This document shows, piece by piece, positions 44,410-52,618 of a stretch of DNA of 64,000 bases (the stretch's first letter is position 1; each line of letters begins with the position of its first letter). The notes under the pieces are model-generated. The model ran no database searches. It was given only the letters and a program-made list of their open reading frames with translations, and was not told the DNA's origin. The position numbers were made by a program, and so were the translations under genes. The DNA comes from Streptomyces sp. NBC_00582 (GTDB lineage: Bacteria; Actinomycetota; Actinomycetes; Streptomycetales; Streptomycetaceae). The stretch lies in NCBI RefSeq assembly GCF_036345155.1, contig NZ_CP107772.1:62001-126000 (forward strand), given 5' to 3'.

Positions 44410-45063
44410 ATGCGCCTGAAGAAGACCGGCCGCAGAAAACTGGCTGTCCTCACCTCCGCCCTCGCCGTCCTCCTGATCCCCTTCTCTGCCGGATCGGCCA
44501 GTGCCAACACCAGCCCCGGTTGGGGGGACGACAGGCCGGACGTGGTCTGGGACTGCAACCACGGCAAGGCCAAGTGCTGGTACCACGAGGTCAACGCGTG
44601 GACCGCGCTGGGCAAGCGCCGGGAGGTGGGAAACCCGATCTACAACTGCTCGGGCAGCCAGACCGTCGACCAGACCCTCACGTGGCGGACCGACCGCAGC
44701 ACGTCGTACTCCTTCGAGCAGTCGACGTCGGTGCAGGTCTCCGCCGGCCTCGAGGACACGATCGAGGCGGGCATGTCCGCCAGCTCGACGCAGACCGAGA
44801 CCTGGCAGGTGGGGAGCACTCTCAGCGCCAGCCAGTCGCTCACGAGCCATGTCGGTCGTGGTGAGGCCGGCGGCTGGTGGTTCGCGCCGTACTGGCGGCA
44901 CTCCCAGGGCTGGATCGAGGCCCACTACGGCAAGCGCAACCACGGCCACTACTACTGGTACTACCCGGGCCAGGGTTCCACGGGCGTCCAGACCACCACG
45001 CCGGTGAGGCTGTCGGACGGCCAGATGAAGGGCAAGTGGTACTGGGCCACCTGGAAGTGCTAG
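44410..45063 (+). CDS. Small secreted protein with possible beta-hairpin pore-former pattern
   Basis: 217 residues with a signal peptide (RRKLAVLTSALAVLLIPFSA, cleavage near residue 32). The mature part starts with a Cys/Trp-rich segment and then has about 60 residues of alternating polar Ser/Thr and small hydrophobic residues (STSYSFEQSTSVQVSAGLED; SASSTQTETWQVGSTLSAS), the pattern of aerolysin/ETX-MTX2-type stems. An aromatic segment (WWFAPYWRHSQGW) follows. GGGAGAAAG precedes the ATG. It lies 112 bases after the STAND gene. The family is not recognised with certainty. Confidence 0.55.
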   Translation: MRLKKTGRRKLAVLTSALAVLLIPFSAGSASANTSPGWGDDRPDVVWDCNHGKAKCWYHEVNAWTALGKRREVGNPIYNCSGSQTVDQTLTWRTDRSTSYSFEQSTSVQVSAGLEDTIEAGMSASSTQTETWQVGSTLSASQSLTSHVGRGEAGGWWFAPYWRHSQGWIEAHYGKRNHGHYYWYYPGQGSTGVQTTTPVRLSDGQMKGKWYWATWKC

Positions 45064-45198
45064 CGCAGTTCTGACAGGTCGCCGCCTCCCGCTGTTTCCT
45101 CCTTTTCCTCCCGGAATGCGGACTCGTCATGTGGTGTCGGGTCGCGCCAGGAGATGGTCGACGCACCGGCGAGGCGGCGGGCCCTCAGGTCGGTCACG

Positions 45199-45300
45199 GC
45201 GAGGCATTACCTTCCGCACGACTTCCCGCCCCACCAGACGGTTCACGGCTACTTCGCCAAATGACAGACCGACGGCATCGTCGCCCAGCTCAGCGGCCTG
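45199..45300 (+). pseudogene. IS5-family transposase fragment
   Basis: The frame reads HYLPHDFPPHQTVHGYFAK, a TGA in place of the usual Trp codon, then QTDGIVAQLSGL. This is the N-terminal DUF4096 region of IS5-family transposases. Neither the DDE domain nor inverted repeats remain. It abuts the ISKra4 remnant, which appears to have landed in or next to it. Confidence 0.65.
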
Positions 45301-45355
45301 TCACGATCGCGAGAGACACCATCGTCGATCTCCTCCGGCATCACGGCGACTCGCG

Positions 45356-46462
45356 GTGACCGAAGCCGTCCGCGGCTCGTTCGACCAGGCCCACGACGCA
45401 GTCGAGCGCCGCTGCGGGAACGTGCTCGGCAAACGTCGGCTGGAAGAGCTCGTGGTCGCCGCCGCGGTCGATGTCGACGGCTTCTACCGGACCCGGATCC
45501 CCATCCCGTGCAGCCGCACGATGCCGCTGGTGATCCAGGTGGACGGCAAGGGCGTGGTCATGCGCCCGGAGGCCCTGCGGGAGGCCACCCGCCAGGCCGC
45601 CGCTAAAGCGGCGGCCGGTCATCGCGGCCGGCTTGCGCCGGGCGAAAAGCCGAACCGGAAGCGGATGGCGACGGTGGCCCGCGTCTTCGACACACGTCCC
45701 GCCCCCAGACGTCCGCACGACGTCATCCACCCGCCCGGCGGCCGAAGCGGCGAACGCCCCGCCCGTCCGGGACCGCGGGCCGAGAACAAGTGGTGCACCG
45801 CCTCGCTGGTCCGCTCGCCCGAGCAGGTGATCTCCGACGCCTTCGGCCAGGCCGAGGCCCGTGACCCGAAGCATCTTCGGCCGTGGGTCGTGCTGGTCGA
45901 CGGCGCCCGCCACCAGCTCGACCTGATCAGTGCCGAGACCGGCCGCCGCGGCGTCACGGTCCACGTCCTGCTGGACTTCGTGCACGTCGCCGAGTACGTC
46001 TGGGCCGCCGCCCACGCCTTCCACAAACCCGGCACCACCGAAGCCGAAGCATGGGCCGCCGACCGTCTTACCGCGATCCTCCCAGGTCAGGCTGCCCATA
46101 CCGCCGCCGAAATGACCAGCCAGGCTGAGCGGGAACACTTGCCGCCGGCCCGGCGCGAGGCTGTCGACGCCTGCGACCGTTACCTGACCGGCCACCTCGA
46201 CCAACTCCACTACGACGCTGCCCTCGCAGCCGGCTGGCCGATCGCCACCGGCGCGGTCGAGGGCGCCTGCCGCCGCCTGATCGCCGACCGCCCCGACATC
46301 ACCGGCGCCCGCTGGGGCCTCCACGGAGCGGAAGCCGTACGGCGATTGCGTGCCGTCCTGTCCAACGGAGACCTCGACCTCTACTGGCGCTACCACGCCG
46401 CCCGCGAACACGAACGCCTCTACCCCGCACCCGACCAGCGGAACTACGTGCCCACCGCCTGA
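45356..46462 (+). pseudogene. ISKra4-family transposase, 5'-truncated
   Basis: The coherent homologous part begins at RLAVTEAVRGSFDQAHDAVE and runs about 368 codons to the natural C-terminus. It includes MPLVIQVDGKGVVMRPEALR, VVLVDGARHQLDLI, LLDFVHVAEYVWAAAHAF and GAVEGACRRLIADRPDITGA, all hallmarks of the family. The N-terminal zinc/HTH part upstream is replaced by the IS5 fragment, so transposition is unlikely. The 3' end sequence (ACCAGCGGAACTAC to ACTGCACCC) recurs at 47233. Confidence 0.8.
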
Positions 46463-46502
46463 CCCGGCGGTCGTCCGAAACGAACTGCACCCACCGCCGG
46501 TC

Positions 46503-47153
46503 CTATCCGGGGCGACGGCGGCCGAGAGCGCGCGCGAGTTCACCGACCGGCGCCAGTATGTGTCCGCCATCGCCCGCGCACCACCACACGGCCGCACCGT
46601 CCCGCTCCGAGCCGTGGACGCCGAGGTGATGCCGGGGGCACACCGGCCAGACCTGCCAGGTCCATTCGAGCAGGCTCTCCTGGATCATGATCGTCAGGCT
46701 GGTCAGTGCCGTGGCCGGGTCGTCGCACATGCTCGGCAGGACGGGGCCGCCCCAGTTGAGCCGTTCGCCGTCGGCAAGGCGGACGCCGGCTCCCACCGGG
46801 AACCAGTCCTCCAGGATCTCGATCTCCGGTTCGCCCTCGATCCCACGCGTGAGCAGATCGCGGGCCACGATTCGCAGCGCGGCACGCAACGTCTCCAAAC
46901 GCTCGGGGGCAAGGTCGAAGCCGGGATCGAAGCCCACGTCGTCCAGGACGCGCCGGGCCAGGGAGGTCATCTCCGCCCGCGGCACCTCGGCCGGATTCCG
47001 CTCGACAACCTCCAGGACGGCGTCGGTGCAATGGAACCAGTCGAGCAGATCGCAGGCGAGGGCGACGACGTCCTGAGGGTCGAGATTGTCCTCACGCAGG
47101 CCGAGGTAGACCCTTCGCATCAACTGCTCAGTAACCGCTTCGTACTCAGCCAT
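46503..47153 (-). CDS. Hypothetical protein
   Basis: 216 residues, acidic, with no signal or membrane segment. The start MAEYEAVTEQL is followed by helical sequence (ALACDLLDWFHCTDAVLEVV) and a C-terminal part with CPRHHLGVHG and VWWCAGDGGHILAPVGEL. This resembles a small zinc-ribbon end common in Streptomyces proteins of unknown function. It is enclosed by two copies of the ISKra4 3' end (46436-46500 and 47233-47300), so it may have arrived with, or been bracketed by, that element. Confidence 0.6.
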   Translation of the reverse strand: MAEYEAVTEQLMRRVYLGLREDNLDPQDVVALACDLLDWFHCTDAVLEVVERNPAEVPRAEMTSLARRVLDDVGFDPGFDLAPERLETLRAALRIVARDLLTRGIEGEPEIEILEDWFPVGAGVRLADGERLNWGGPVLPSMCDDPATALTSLTIMIQESLLEWTWQVWPVCPRHHLGVHGSERDGAAVWWCAGDGGHILAPVGELARALGRRRPG

Positions 47154-47232
47154 GACGTTACTCACCGGCCCAGTATCCGTACGTGGCGCGGTTCCCCGCC
47201 GGATGATTTTCCGGCATGCCGCCTGACGCACT

Positions 47233-47300
47233 CACCAGCGGAACTACCACCTCACCACTTGATCGCGGCCGTCACTCGAAAGGAACTGCACCCCACGTAG
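47233..47300 (+). repeat. Second, decayed copy of the ISKra4 3' end
   Basis: ACCAGCGGAACTAC and GAACTGCACCC occur here with the same order and similar spacing as at the end of the transposase gene (46436-46500). The sequence between is diverged. It marks the former right end of another ISKra4 copy. Confidence 0.6.
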
Positions 47301-47400
47301 TTGGCGAGATTGGTCGGCGATAGTTGGCGAGCCCATCGCTGTTTCCGTCACTGAGGGTCAAAGGTCGCCGCTGTTGTGACTGAGCGCCTCTTGGTTGGTC

Positions 47401-47497
47401 CTGACCGCGGTTGCGTGATGGCTACGTCAGATGCCCATCGCCCACTACGACATCCGGCTGGCACACCACGGAGACGCGGTCACAACCCCCCAGTTGG
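47401..47497 (+). repeat. Long inverted repeat, left arm
   Basis: About 95 bases starting CTGACCGCGG are repeated in inverse orientation at 48059-48153 with roughly 90% identity, including CGTGATGGCTACGTCAGATG. The two arms flank the small membrane-protein gene. There is no transposase inside, so the 750-bp unit looks like a non-autonomous (MITE-like) element or the remains of a composite one. Confidence 0.7.
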
Positions 47498-47499
47498 TC

Positions 47500-47934
47500 T
47501 TACGGCGCATTCGACGGAGATACGGAGCGCTGATTGGATCCCTCGATGCAGCCCTGCATCACCGCCTCGGTGACCTTGCCCTTGAACCCTGCTGAGGGCG
47601 TCAGCCGGTCTGTGCACCAGCGAGAGACATCGTCCGCCATACCGGATCCCGGGTCGTCTCCCTGCTTGGCAAGGGCGGCGGCGAAGTCGTAGCCGCGCTT
47701 GTATTGGGTGTCGGCAATCGAGCCGGGCTCGTATGGGTTCCCGTAGATGATGGCACGCGACGGTTCGGAGGCGCCGCCTCGACTGATGAGCGGGGCGATC
47801 AGCAGCACAGCGGGCAGGCCGACCAAGACCGAGGCGAACAGCCAGCCCATCTTCCGGGACGTCCTCTTGCCGACCGCGTAGGACAGCATCGCCAGCGGGA
47901 TGGCTAGAACGAACGCCAGGAACGGGATGATCAT
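47500..47934 (-). CDS. Small membrane protein
   Basis: 144 residues with two N-terminal membrane segments (IIPFLAFVLAIPLAMLSYAV and MGWLFASVLVGLPAVLLIAP). An extracytoplasmic C-terminal domain of about 90 residues with a Cys pair (RWCTDRL and MQGCIEG) probably forms a disulphide. GGTGGGGG lies about 10 bases before the ATG. Its stop codon lies 3 bases inside the left inverted repeat arm. The family is unknown. Confidence 0.6.
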   Translation of the reverse strand: MIIPFLAFVLAIPLAMLSYAVGKRTSRKMGWLFASVLVGLPAVLLIAPLISRGGASEPSRAIIYGNPYEPGSIADTQYKRGYDFAAALAKQGDDPGSGMADDVSRWCTDRLTPSAGFKGKVTEAVMQGCIEGSNQRSVSPSNAP

Positions 47935-48058
47935 CGCTGTACCCCCACCAGCCACAGGACAGGCCCCCTCTTTCGCAGCTCGGCGGGGTCATGCTACGTG
48001 TCGCGATCAGGACTGATGTGCCTGTTCTTGGCACTGCGTGGTTGCCTGTCACCACCGG

Positions 48059-48153
48059 CCAACTGTGGGGTGGTGACCGCGTCTGCGTGGTGTGCCGGCT
48101 ATGTCGTAGTGGGCGATGGGCATCTGACGTAGCCATCACGCGACCGCGGTCAG
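48059..48153 (-). repeat. Long inverted repeat, right arm
   Basis: This is the complement of 47401-47497; see that entry. The arms differ mainly by single-base changes near the inner ends. The unit they enclose is 753 bases long including both arms. Confidence 0.7.
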
Positions 48154-48170
48154 AACCGGTGGTGCCGGCC

Positions 48171-48785
48171 TCAACCGCCTGCCACGGGCCTGGAACCGAT
48201 GGCTGCGCAGGCCGCCCTCTTGGTGGGGTAGCCGTCGGCCGGGTAGATCACGGGCCCGCCGAGTTTCCCCTGGCCGTCGGTGGTCGAGGACTTGCCGCTG
48301 CCGGGCTGCGCGTTGGGGAAGTAGCAGGCCGCGAACCGGGTCGGCTTGGGAGTCTGCGGCACTGTGCCCTGTGCGGGCTGGTTCCACATCCGGTTCCAGG
48401 CCGCCGCGCAGGAACGCGCTGCGTCCTGCGGATCGAAATCCTTCATGGCTTTGAGTGGCAGCTGACTCAGGTCCGCCTCGGGCGACAGCGTGCGAGCGCA
48501 CATGACATTGCGCCCGCCCTCGCCCCATGGCCCGAATGTGGCTACGGCAGCCGTGGTGGCGCCCCCGAGGAGGACGGCTGTGACCGTACCCACCATGAAC
48601 AGATGCCGACGTCGCCCAGAACCGGCCACGGCCGGCGGCTGCCCGGTGCGGCGCAGGATCTCCCGTAGGACCCTCTGGCCGTCTTCGGACACTGCCCAGC
48701 CTGCAGCGCCGTCGCCGGTGGGGCGCAGGGCGCGGACGGCGGCGAGGTCGGGTGCCTGGCTGTGCTTGGTGACGGTCTGCTTCAT
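48171..48785 (-). CDS. Membrane protein paired with ECF sigma factor (possible anti-sigma)
   Basis: 204 residues. A cytoplasmic N-terminal segment of about 60 residues is followed by one membrane helix (HLFMVGTVTAVLLGGATTAA) and an extracytoplasmic domain with several Cys (NVMCARTL, RSCAAAWN, FAACYF, RAACAAIG). The start overlaps the sigma-factor stop (ATGA). The layout matches the CU044_5270-like proteins coupled to SigJ/SigK-like ECF factors; no zinc anti-sigma motif HxxxCxxC is present. An anti-sigma role is inferred from position. Confidence 0.7.
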   Translation of the reverse strand: MKQTVTKHSQAPDLAAVRALRPTGDGAAGWAVSEDGQRVLREILRRTGQPPAVAGSGRRRHLFMVGTVTAVLLGGATTAAVATFGPWGEGGRNVMCARTLSPEADLSQLPLKAMKDFDPQDAARSCAAAWNRMWNQPAQGTVPQTPKPTRFAACYFPNAQPGSGKSSTTDGQGKLGGPVIYPADGYPTKRAACAAIGSRPVAGG

Positions 48786-49369
48786 GCTGACTCCCGTTGG
48801 GTGAGGTGTGGCTGGGCAACAGCGTCATGGACGGGCTGTGCGTGTCCTGCGCGGGGCAGCGCTGCCCTGAACCTTTTGCGCGCCCGGTGCAGGCGCACGG
48901 CGAAGGCCGTGGCCGTGCAGCCCGCGACGACGGCCGCCTGCTTGGCCGTCAGGCCGTACCAGGCACTCAGCACGAGTACCTCCCGGTCCTGTCCGGAAAG
49001 CGCCGACAGCGCGGCGGCCACCTCGGCACGCGTCCCGATCGCGTCCCCGATCTCCGCGGCCCCCGTCCGGTCGGCCATCACCGCCAGGCGCTCGGTCAGT
49101 GCGCGGTGCCGCTGGTCGGACCGCACGCGGTTGGCGAGCAGCCGCCGGGCCGAGCCGAGCAGCCATGGCAGGGCATCGTCGGGCACGGCCCCGGACTTGC
49201 GCCAGGCCAGCACGAAGGTCTCCGACAGGATGTCCTGTGCTGTCTCCCGGTCCGTACGGTGCATCAGATACGCCAGGACCCGATCGGCATGAGCTGTGTA
49301 AAGGGCCTCCAGGGCCCGGTGTCCGGCCGGGTCACCGTAGTCCCCGGCGGTTGTTCGTCGTCGTCTCAC
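48782..49369 (-). CDS. ECF-type RNA polymerase sigma factor
   Basis: 195 residues starting at GTG five bases after GGAGG. Region 2 is visible in LEALYTAHADRVLAYLMHRT and TAQDILSETFVLAWRK, and region 4 in LSALSGQDREVLVLSAWYGL, then TAKQAAVVAGCTATAFAVRLHRARKR. It is co-translated with the downstream membrane protein, which likely controls it. The 290 bases upstream up to the IS3 remnant contain no other gene and probably hold its own promoter. Confidence 0.88.
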   Translation of the reverse strand: MRRRRTTAGDYGDPAGHRALEALYTAHADRVLAYLMHRTDRETAQDILSETFVLAWRKSGAVPDDALPWLLGSARRLLANRVRSDQRHRALTERLAVMADRTGAAEIGDAIGTRAEVAAALSALSGQDREVLVLSAWYGLTAKQAAVVAGCTATAFAVRLHRARKRFRAALPRAGHAQPVHDAVAQPHLTQRESA

Positions 49370-49659
49370 AGCACCTCCATGTTCCGTCCATCAACGGCCG
49401 TCAACCGGGAGATGTACGGTCGGGCCGGATCTCTTACAGCCACTGACGGATTCGAGCTCGGGCCGTCTCGGCCGCGTGACACGGAGCACGAGCCTGCCGT
49501 GCCTACACACCCCGCGCGAATCACCTGCGCGCGATCACCACCCGCGCCGAGGGGAAGGGCACAGGGTGCTCGCCGGACCCTGGGGCCTCCCCCTGCGCGG
49601 TGGACACGCTGATACTGGATCTGCTTGATCCGGAGAAAGCGAGAACACCGCCGACGGCG

Positions 49660-49915
49660 ATGAAGGACTACTCGGACGAGTTCAAGGCCGATGCCGTGGC
49701 CCTGCAAGAGCATCGCCGCTGACCTGGGCATCAACAGGGCGACGCTGCGTGAGTGGGTGCTGCGGGACCGGGATCGTCGCGGCGTCACCCCGCGGCCGCC
49801 CGGTCAGGTGGTGCTGCTCCGGCCCGGGCAGGACAGCCGGCACCGTCGGCCGACTCTGACGAGCGGATCCGGCAGCTGGAGGCCCGGGTGGCCGAGCTTG
49901 AGGCGAGCAGTCGGC
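49660..49915 (+). pseudogene. IS3-family OrfA, frameshifted
   Basis: The ATG leads into KDYSDEFKADAVAL; after a deletion the frame shifts to SIAADLGINRATLREWVLRD and later to DERIRQLEARVAELEASSRR, the coiled-coil end of OrfA. At least two indels break it. At 49916 the sequence switches to an inverted OrfB fragment. Confidence 0.7.
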
Positions 49916-50395
49916 GAATTCACGCGATGTGTACTGGGCGCCGTGATGGGAGTGGAACACCGCGCCGCTCAGACCACCGCGGGTGGCGGCTGCCATCCGC
50001 GGTGGTCTGAGACGAGTTCGGTGCGCGAGATAGAGGAAGTCGCCCTCCTCTGTGGGGAGATACGTGATGTCGCCCATGTACTTGATCCCGGGCGCCGGGG
50101 CGGTGAAGTCCCGCCGGAACAGGTCCGGGACCGAAATCGCCGACGGCTCGGGGATCGTGGTGCGGACCCGTTTGCGCAGGCGTATGCCCTGGATGGAGAA
50201 CTTGCGCATCACGCGGGCCACCCGTTTCTCGTTGATCTTCCGGCCGTCGGCGCGGAGCTCTGCGGTGATCCGCGGAGAGCCGTAGGCGCCGTCGGAGTCG
50301 GCGTGGACGGCACGGATCCGTTCGGCCAGGGCCCGGTCGGCGGCCTGCCGAGCGGGCCGCGCGTCGGCCCCGTCCCGCCACTTGTACTAGCTGGA
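49916..50395 (-). pseudogene. IS3-family OrfB remnant, inverted relative to OrfA
   Basis: The minus-strand frame reads DGAYGSPRITAELRADGRK, then RDFTAPAPGIKYMGDITYLP and, after an internal deletion, FHSHHGAQYTSREFA. The second conserved strand between the first and second Asp regions is missing, the Asp of the usual HSDHG is His here, and a TAG interrupts the start. It points toward OrfA head-on, so an inversion or two independent elements are involved. Confidence 0.7.
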
Positions 50396-50460
50396 ACGGT
50401 TCACGCCCGGTCGACCCCGCCAGACCGGGGACGAGCCCGCCGCCGCGAAGGAAGAGTGCC

Positions 50461-50742
50461 ATGTCCGCTGGCTCCGTCCTGCAGACCAAGGTCACCCTGG
50501 CCGACATCCACCCGCCGACCTGGCGACGGCTGCAGGTCCCGGCCGACCTCGAACTCGCCCGTCTGCACCTGGCGATCCAGACCGCGATGGGCTGGGAGAA
50601 CTACCACATGCACCTCTTCACCACCCGGGCTGGCGACTACGGGCTACGCGACAGCGAACCCGGTCACCGCGACGAGCGGAAGGCCCCGATGGATACGGTC
50701 GCTCCCACCGCCGACGACACGCAACTAGGGTACGGCGTATGA
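50461..50742 (+). CDS. Truncated PRiA4b ORF-3-like protein
   Basis: 93 residues: LQTKVTLADIHPPTWRRLQV, then LHLAIQTAMGWENYHMHLF and GDYGLRDSEPGHRDERKAP. This is the first half of the plasmid pRiA4b ORF-3-like domain, found in passenger proteins of mobile elements. The family usually continues with YxYDFGDxWxH, which is absent; the frame stops inside the ATGA overlap with the methyltransferase start. A ribosome site (GAAGGAAGAG) precedes the ATG. Confidence 0.6.
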   Translation: MSAGSVLQTKVTLADIHPPTWRRLQVPADLELARLHLAIQTAMGWENYHMHLFTTRAGDYGLRDSEPGHRDERKAPMDTVAPTADDTQLGYGV

Positions 50743-51539
50743 GCCAGACTCCCCTCGACCCCGTCGCGCACAACCGCCTCGCCTGGGACCGCGAGGTGGA
50801 GGAGGGCAACGAGTGGTCACGCCCGGTCGGCCCCGAGGTGATCGCGAAGGCACGGGCCGGCCAGTGGTCCATCGTCCTGATCGGGTACGAGCCGGTCGAC
50901 CCGACCTGGTTCCCGCCGGAGATCGCCGGTCGCGACGTGCTCTGCCTCGCCTCCGGCGGCGGGCAGCAGGGTCCGGTGCTGGCCGCGGCGGGCGCGCGGG
51001 TCACCGTCTTCGATAACTCGCCCCGCCAGCTTGCGCAGGACGAGATGGTCGCGGCGCGGGAGGGGCTCGACCTACGCACCGTGCTCGGCGACGCGCGCGA
51101 CCTGAGCCCGTTCCCGGACGCCTCGTTCGACCTTGTCGTCCACCCGGTCTCCAACGTGTTCATCCCGGAGCTGGCGCCGGTCTGGCGCGAGTGCCACCGC
51201 GTGCTGCGCCCCGGCGGGACGCTGCTGTCCGGCTTCCTCAACCCGGACGTCTACCTCTTCGACGCCGAGTCCTTGGAGGCGCGCGGCGAGCTGGTGGTGC
51301 GCCACCGCCTGCCCTACAGCGACCTCACCCACCTGGAGCCCGCCGAGCGGGAACGGCTGTGGGGCCTCGACGCGCCGGTGGAGTACAGCCACACGCTCAC
51401 CGAGCAGCTCGGCGGGCAGATCGCGGCGGGCTTCGCCATCACCGGCTTCGCCGAGGCGCCGCACCACTCGGAGGCCACCGCCGGCTGGCTCTCCGGCTAC
51501 TTCGCCACGAAAGCGGTCAAGGCTGGCGCCGGTCACTGA
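50739..51539 (+). CDS. Class I SAM-dependent methyltransferase
   Basis: 266 residues. Motif I is VLCLASGGGQQGPVLAAAGA near residues 68-87, the ribose-binding acid is in VTVFDNSP and motif III follows LRPGGTLLSGF. The N-terminus (NRLAWDREVEEGNEWSRPVG) is typical of a bacterial family of small-molecule methyltransferases. Its start overlaps the stop of the truncated PRiA4b-like gene, so it may be translationally coupled to it. It lies in transposon debris, so recent transfer is plausible. Confidence 0.85.
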   Translation: MSQTPLDPVAHNRLAWDREVEEGNEWSRPVGPEVIAKARAGQWSIVLIGYEPVDPTWFPPEIAGRDVLCLASGGGQQGPVLAAAGARVTVFDNSPRQLAQDEMVAAREGLDLRTVLGDARDLSPFPDASFDLVVHPVSNVFIPELAPVWRECHRVLRPGGTLLSGFLNPDVYLFDAESLEARGELVVRHRLPYSDLTHLEPAERERLWGLDAPVEYSHTLTEQLGGQIAAGFAITGFAEAPHHSEATAGWLSGYFATKAVKAGAGH

Positions 51540-51582
51540 CCCTCCACCGGCCGGGCCAGGTCAGCAGTGAGGCCGGCGGGCG

Positions 51583-51846
51583 GCTGGGTCAGGTGGGCCG
51601 GATTCCCGACGGCGGCGGCCACAAGGTGCTGGGCCGCCAAGCAGGCCGGGCCACCCGCAGCGGGACGAGCTTCGACTACGTCCACTCCGCCGTCGACGAC
51701 CACTCCCGCCTCGCCCACAGCGAGATCCACGGCGACGAGAAGGCCGCCACCTGCGCAGACTTCCTGCGCCGGGCCGCGGCCTTCTTCCAGACCACGGGCA
51801 TCGACCGCGTCGAGCGGGTCCTGACCGACAACGCTGGCCCTACCGC
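51583..51846 (+). pseudogene. IS481-family transposase fragment
   Basis: GRIPDGGGHKVLGRQAGR, then FDYVHSAVDDHSRLAHSEIH and GIDRVERVLTDNAG cover the first part of the rve domain, with Asp in VDDHSR and Asp in LTDN. The N-terminal HTH and the C-terminal Glu are missing. The sequence from 51850 to 52090 is further unrecognisable IS-like debris. Confidence 0.7.
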
Positions 51847-52095
51847 AAGAGCTTCGCCAGGCAGCAGGAGATGGAGGCCGCCGCGGTGTGAGCAGGCACC
51901 ACCCATGTGGGTGATGACAGCCGGGCGGTTCGCTCAGCAGAAAGTCGAGAACACCCAAGACCACTTCAGAGCCCGGTCGCATAGCGCGGCCGGGCTCGCG
52001 CCGTGCGGCGGGACGGCTGTACGCAGAAGCTGTGCCGCCCGGGCCGCCTGTCGGCCGTGCGGGAGTACGCCAGCAGGCGGCCGGTGTCCCGAAGG

Positions 52096-52215
52096 CGCAG
52101 GCTGATGGTGTGGAGTGGCCCGTGGACGTCGCCCTCGCGCGGCCCGTGACACAGCTGCCGACAGGCCCGTCGTGGGCGTACGAAACCAAGTTATGGACAG
52201 GGTTTGTTGTTGTCC
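52096..52215 (+). pseudogene. ATP-dependent DNA ligase, N-terminal fragment
   Basis: The frame gives VEWPVDVALARPVTQLPTGP and SWAYETKL, the start of actinobacterial ATP-dependent ligases up to the position of the catalytic KxDG; here the motif reads KLWTG, so the adenylated Lys is followed by damage. The frame then degenerates. Confidence 0.6.
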
Positions 52216-52312
52216 GTTGTCCAGTGCCAACGGCCCACTGCGTCGAGGTTCGCGGCGGCGACGGCGGACCGCGTCCGCACCGCGCTTACCGGCCTGACTC
52301 CGGACCCCGGTC

Positions 52313-52507
52313 GGCACCGACGAGGCACTGCTGTACCGGCGGTTCGCCGGCACCGCTTTCCTCGGTGCCGTGACAGCCGGTGCCCGCGTGGACTTCGCTG
52401 GCACCGACCTGTTCGCCGCCCGCAGTGGAGCCTTCACCGCACAACGCCACGTCGAAGACCTGCTCACCCTCACCGGCCAACCGCGCCCGGACCACACCGG
52501 ATCATGA
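52313..52507 (+). pseudogene. SnoaL/NTF2-like protein, C-terminal fragment
   Basis: LYRRFAGTAFLGAVTAGARVDF leads into AGTDLFAARSGAFTAQRHVE and DLLTLTG before TGA, the last strands of an NTF2-fold protein. There is no start, and its 5' side merges into the ligase relic. It is one of four NTF2-like sequences in the window. Confidence 0.5.
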
Positions 52508-52618
52508 CCGAGTCACCGACGCCGGAAAGCAAGCGGCGGCCGCATCGAGAACGTGGATACGGCCGCCGCTGCCGTGACGAGGTTCCGTCGCCCGACGGTG
52601 ATGCCGGGATGACGAGAA

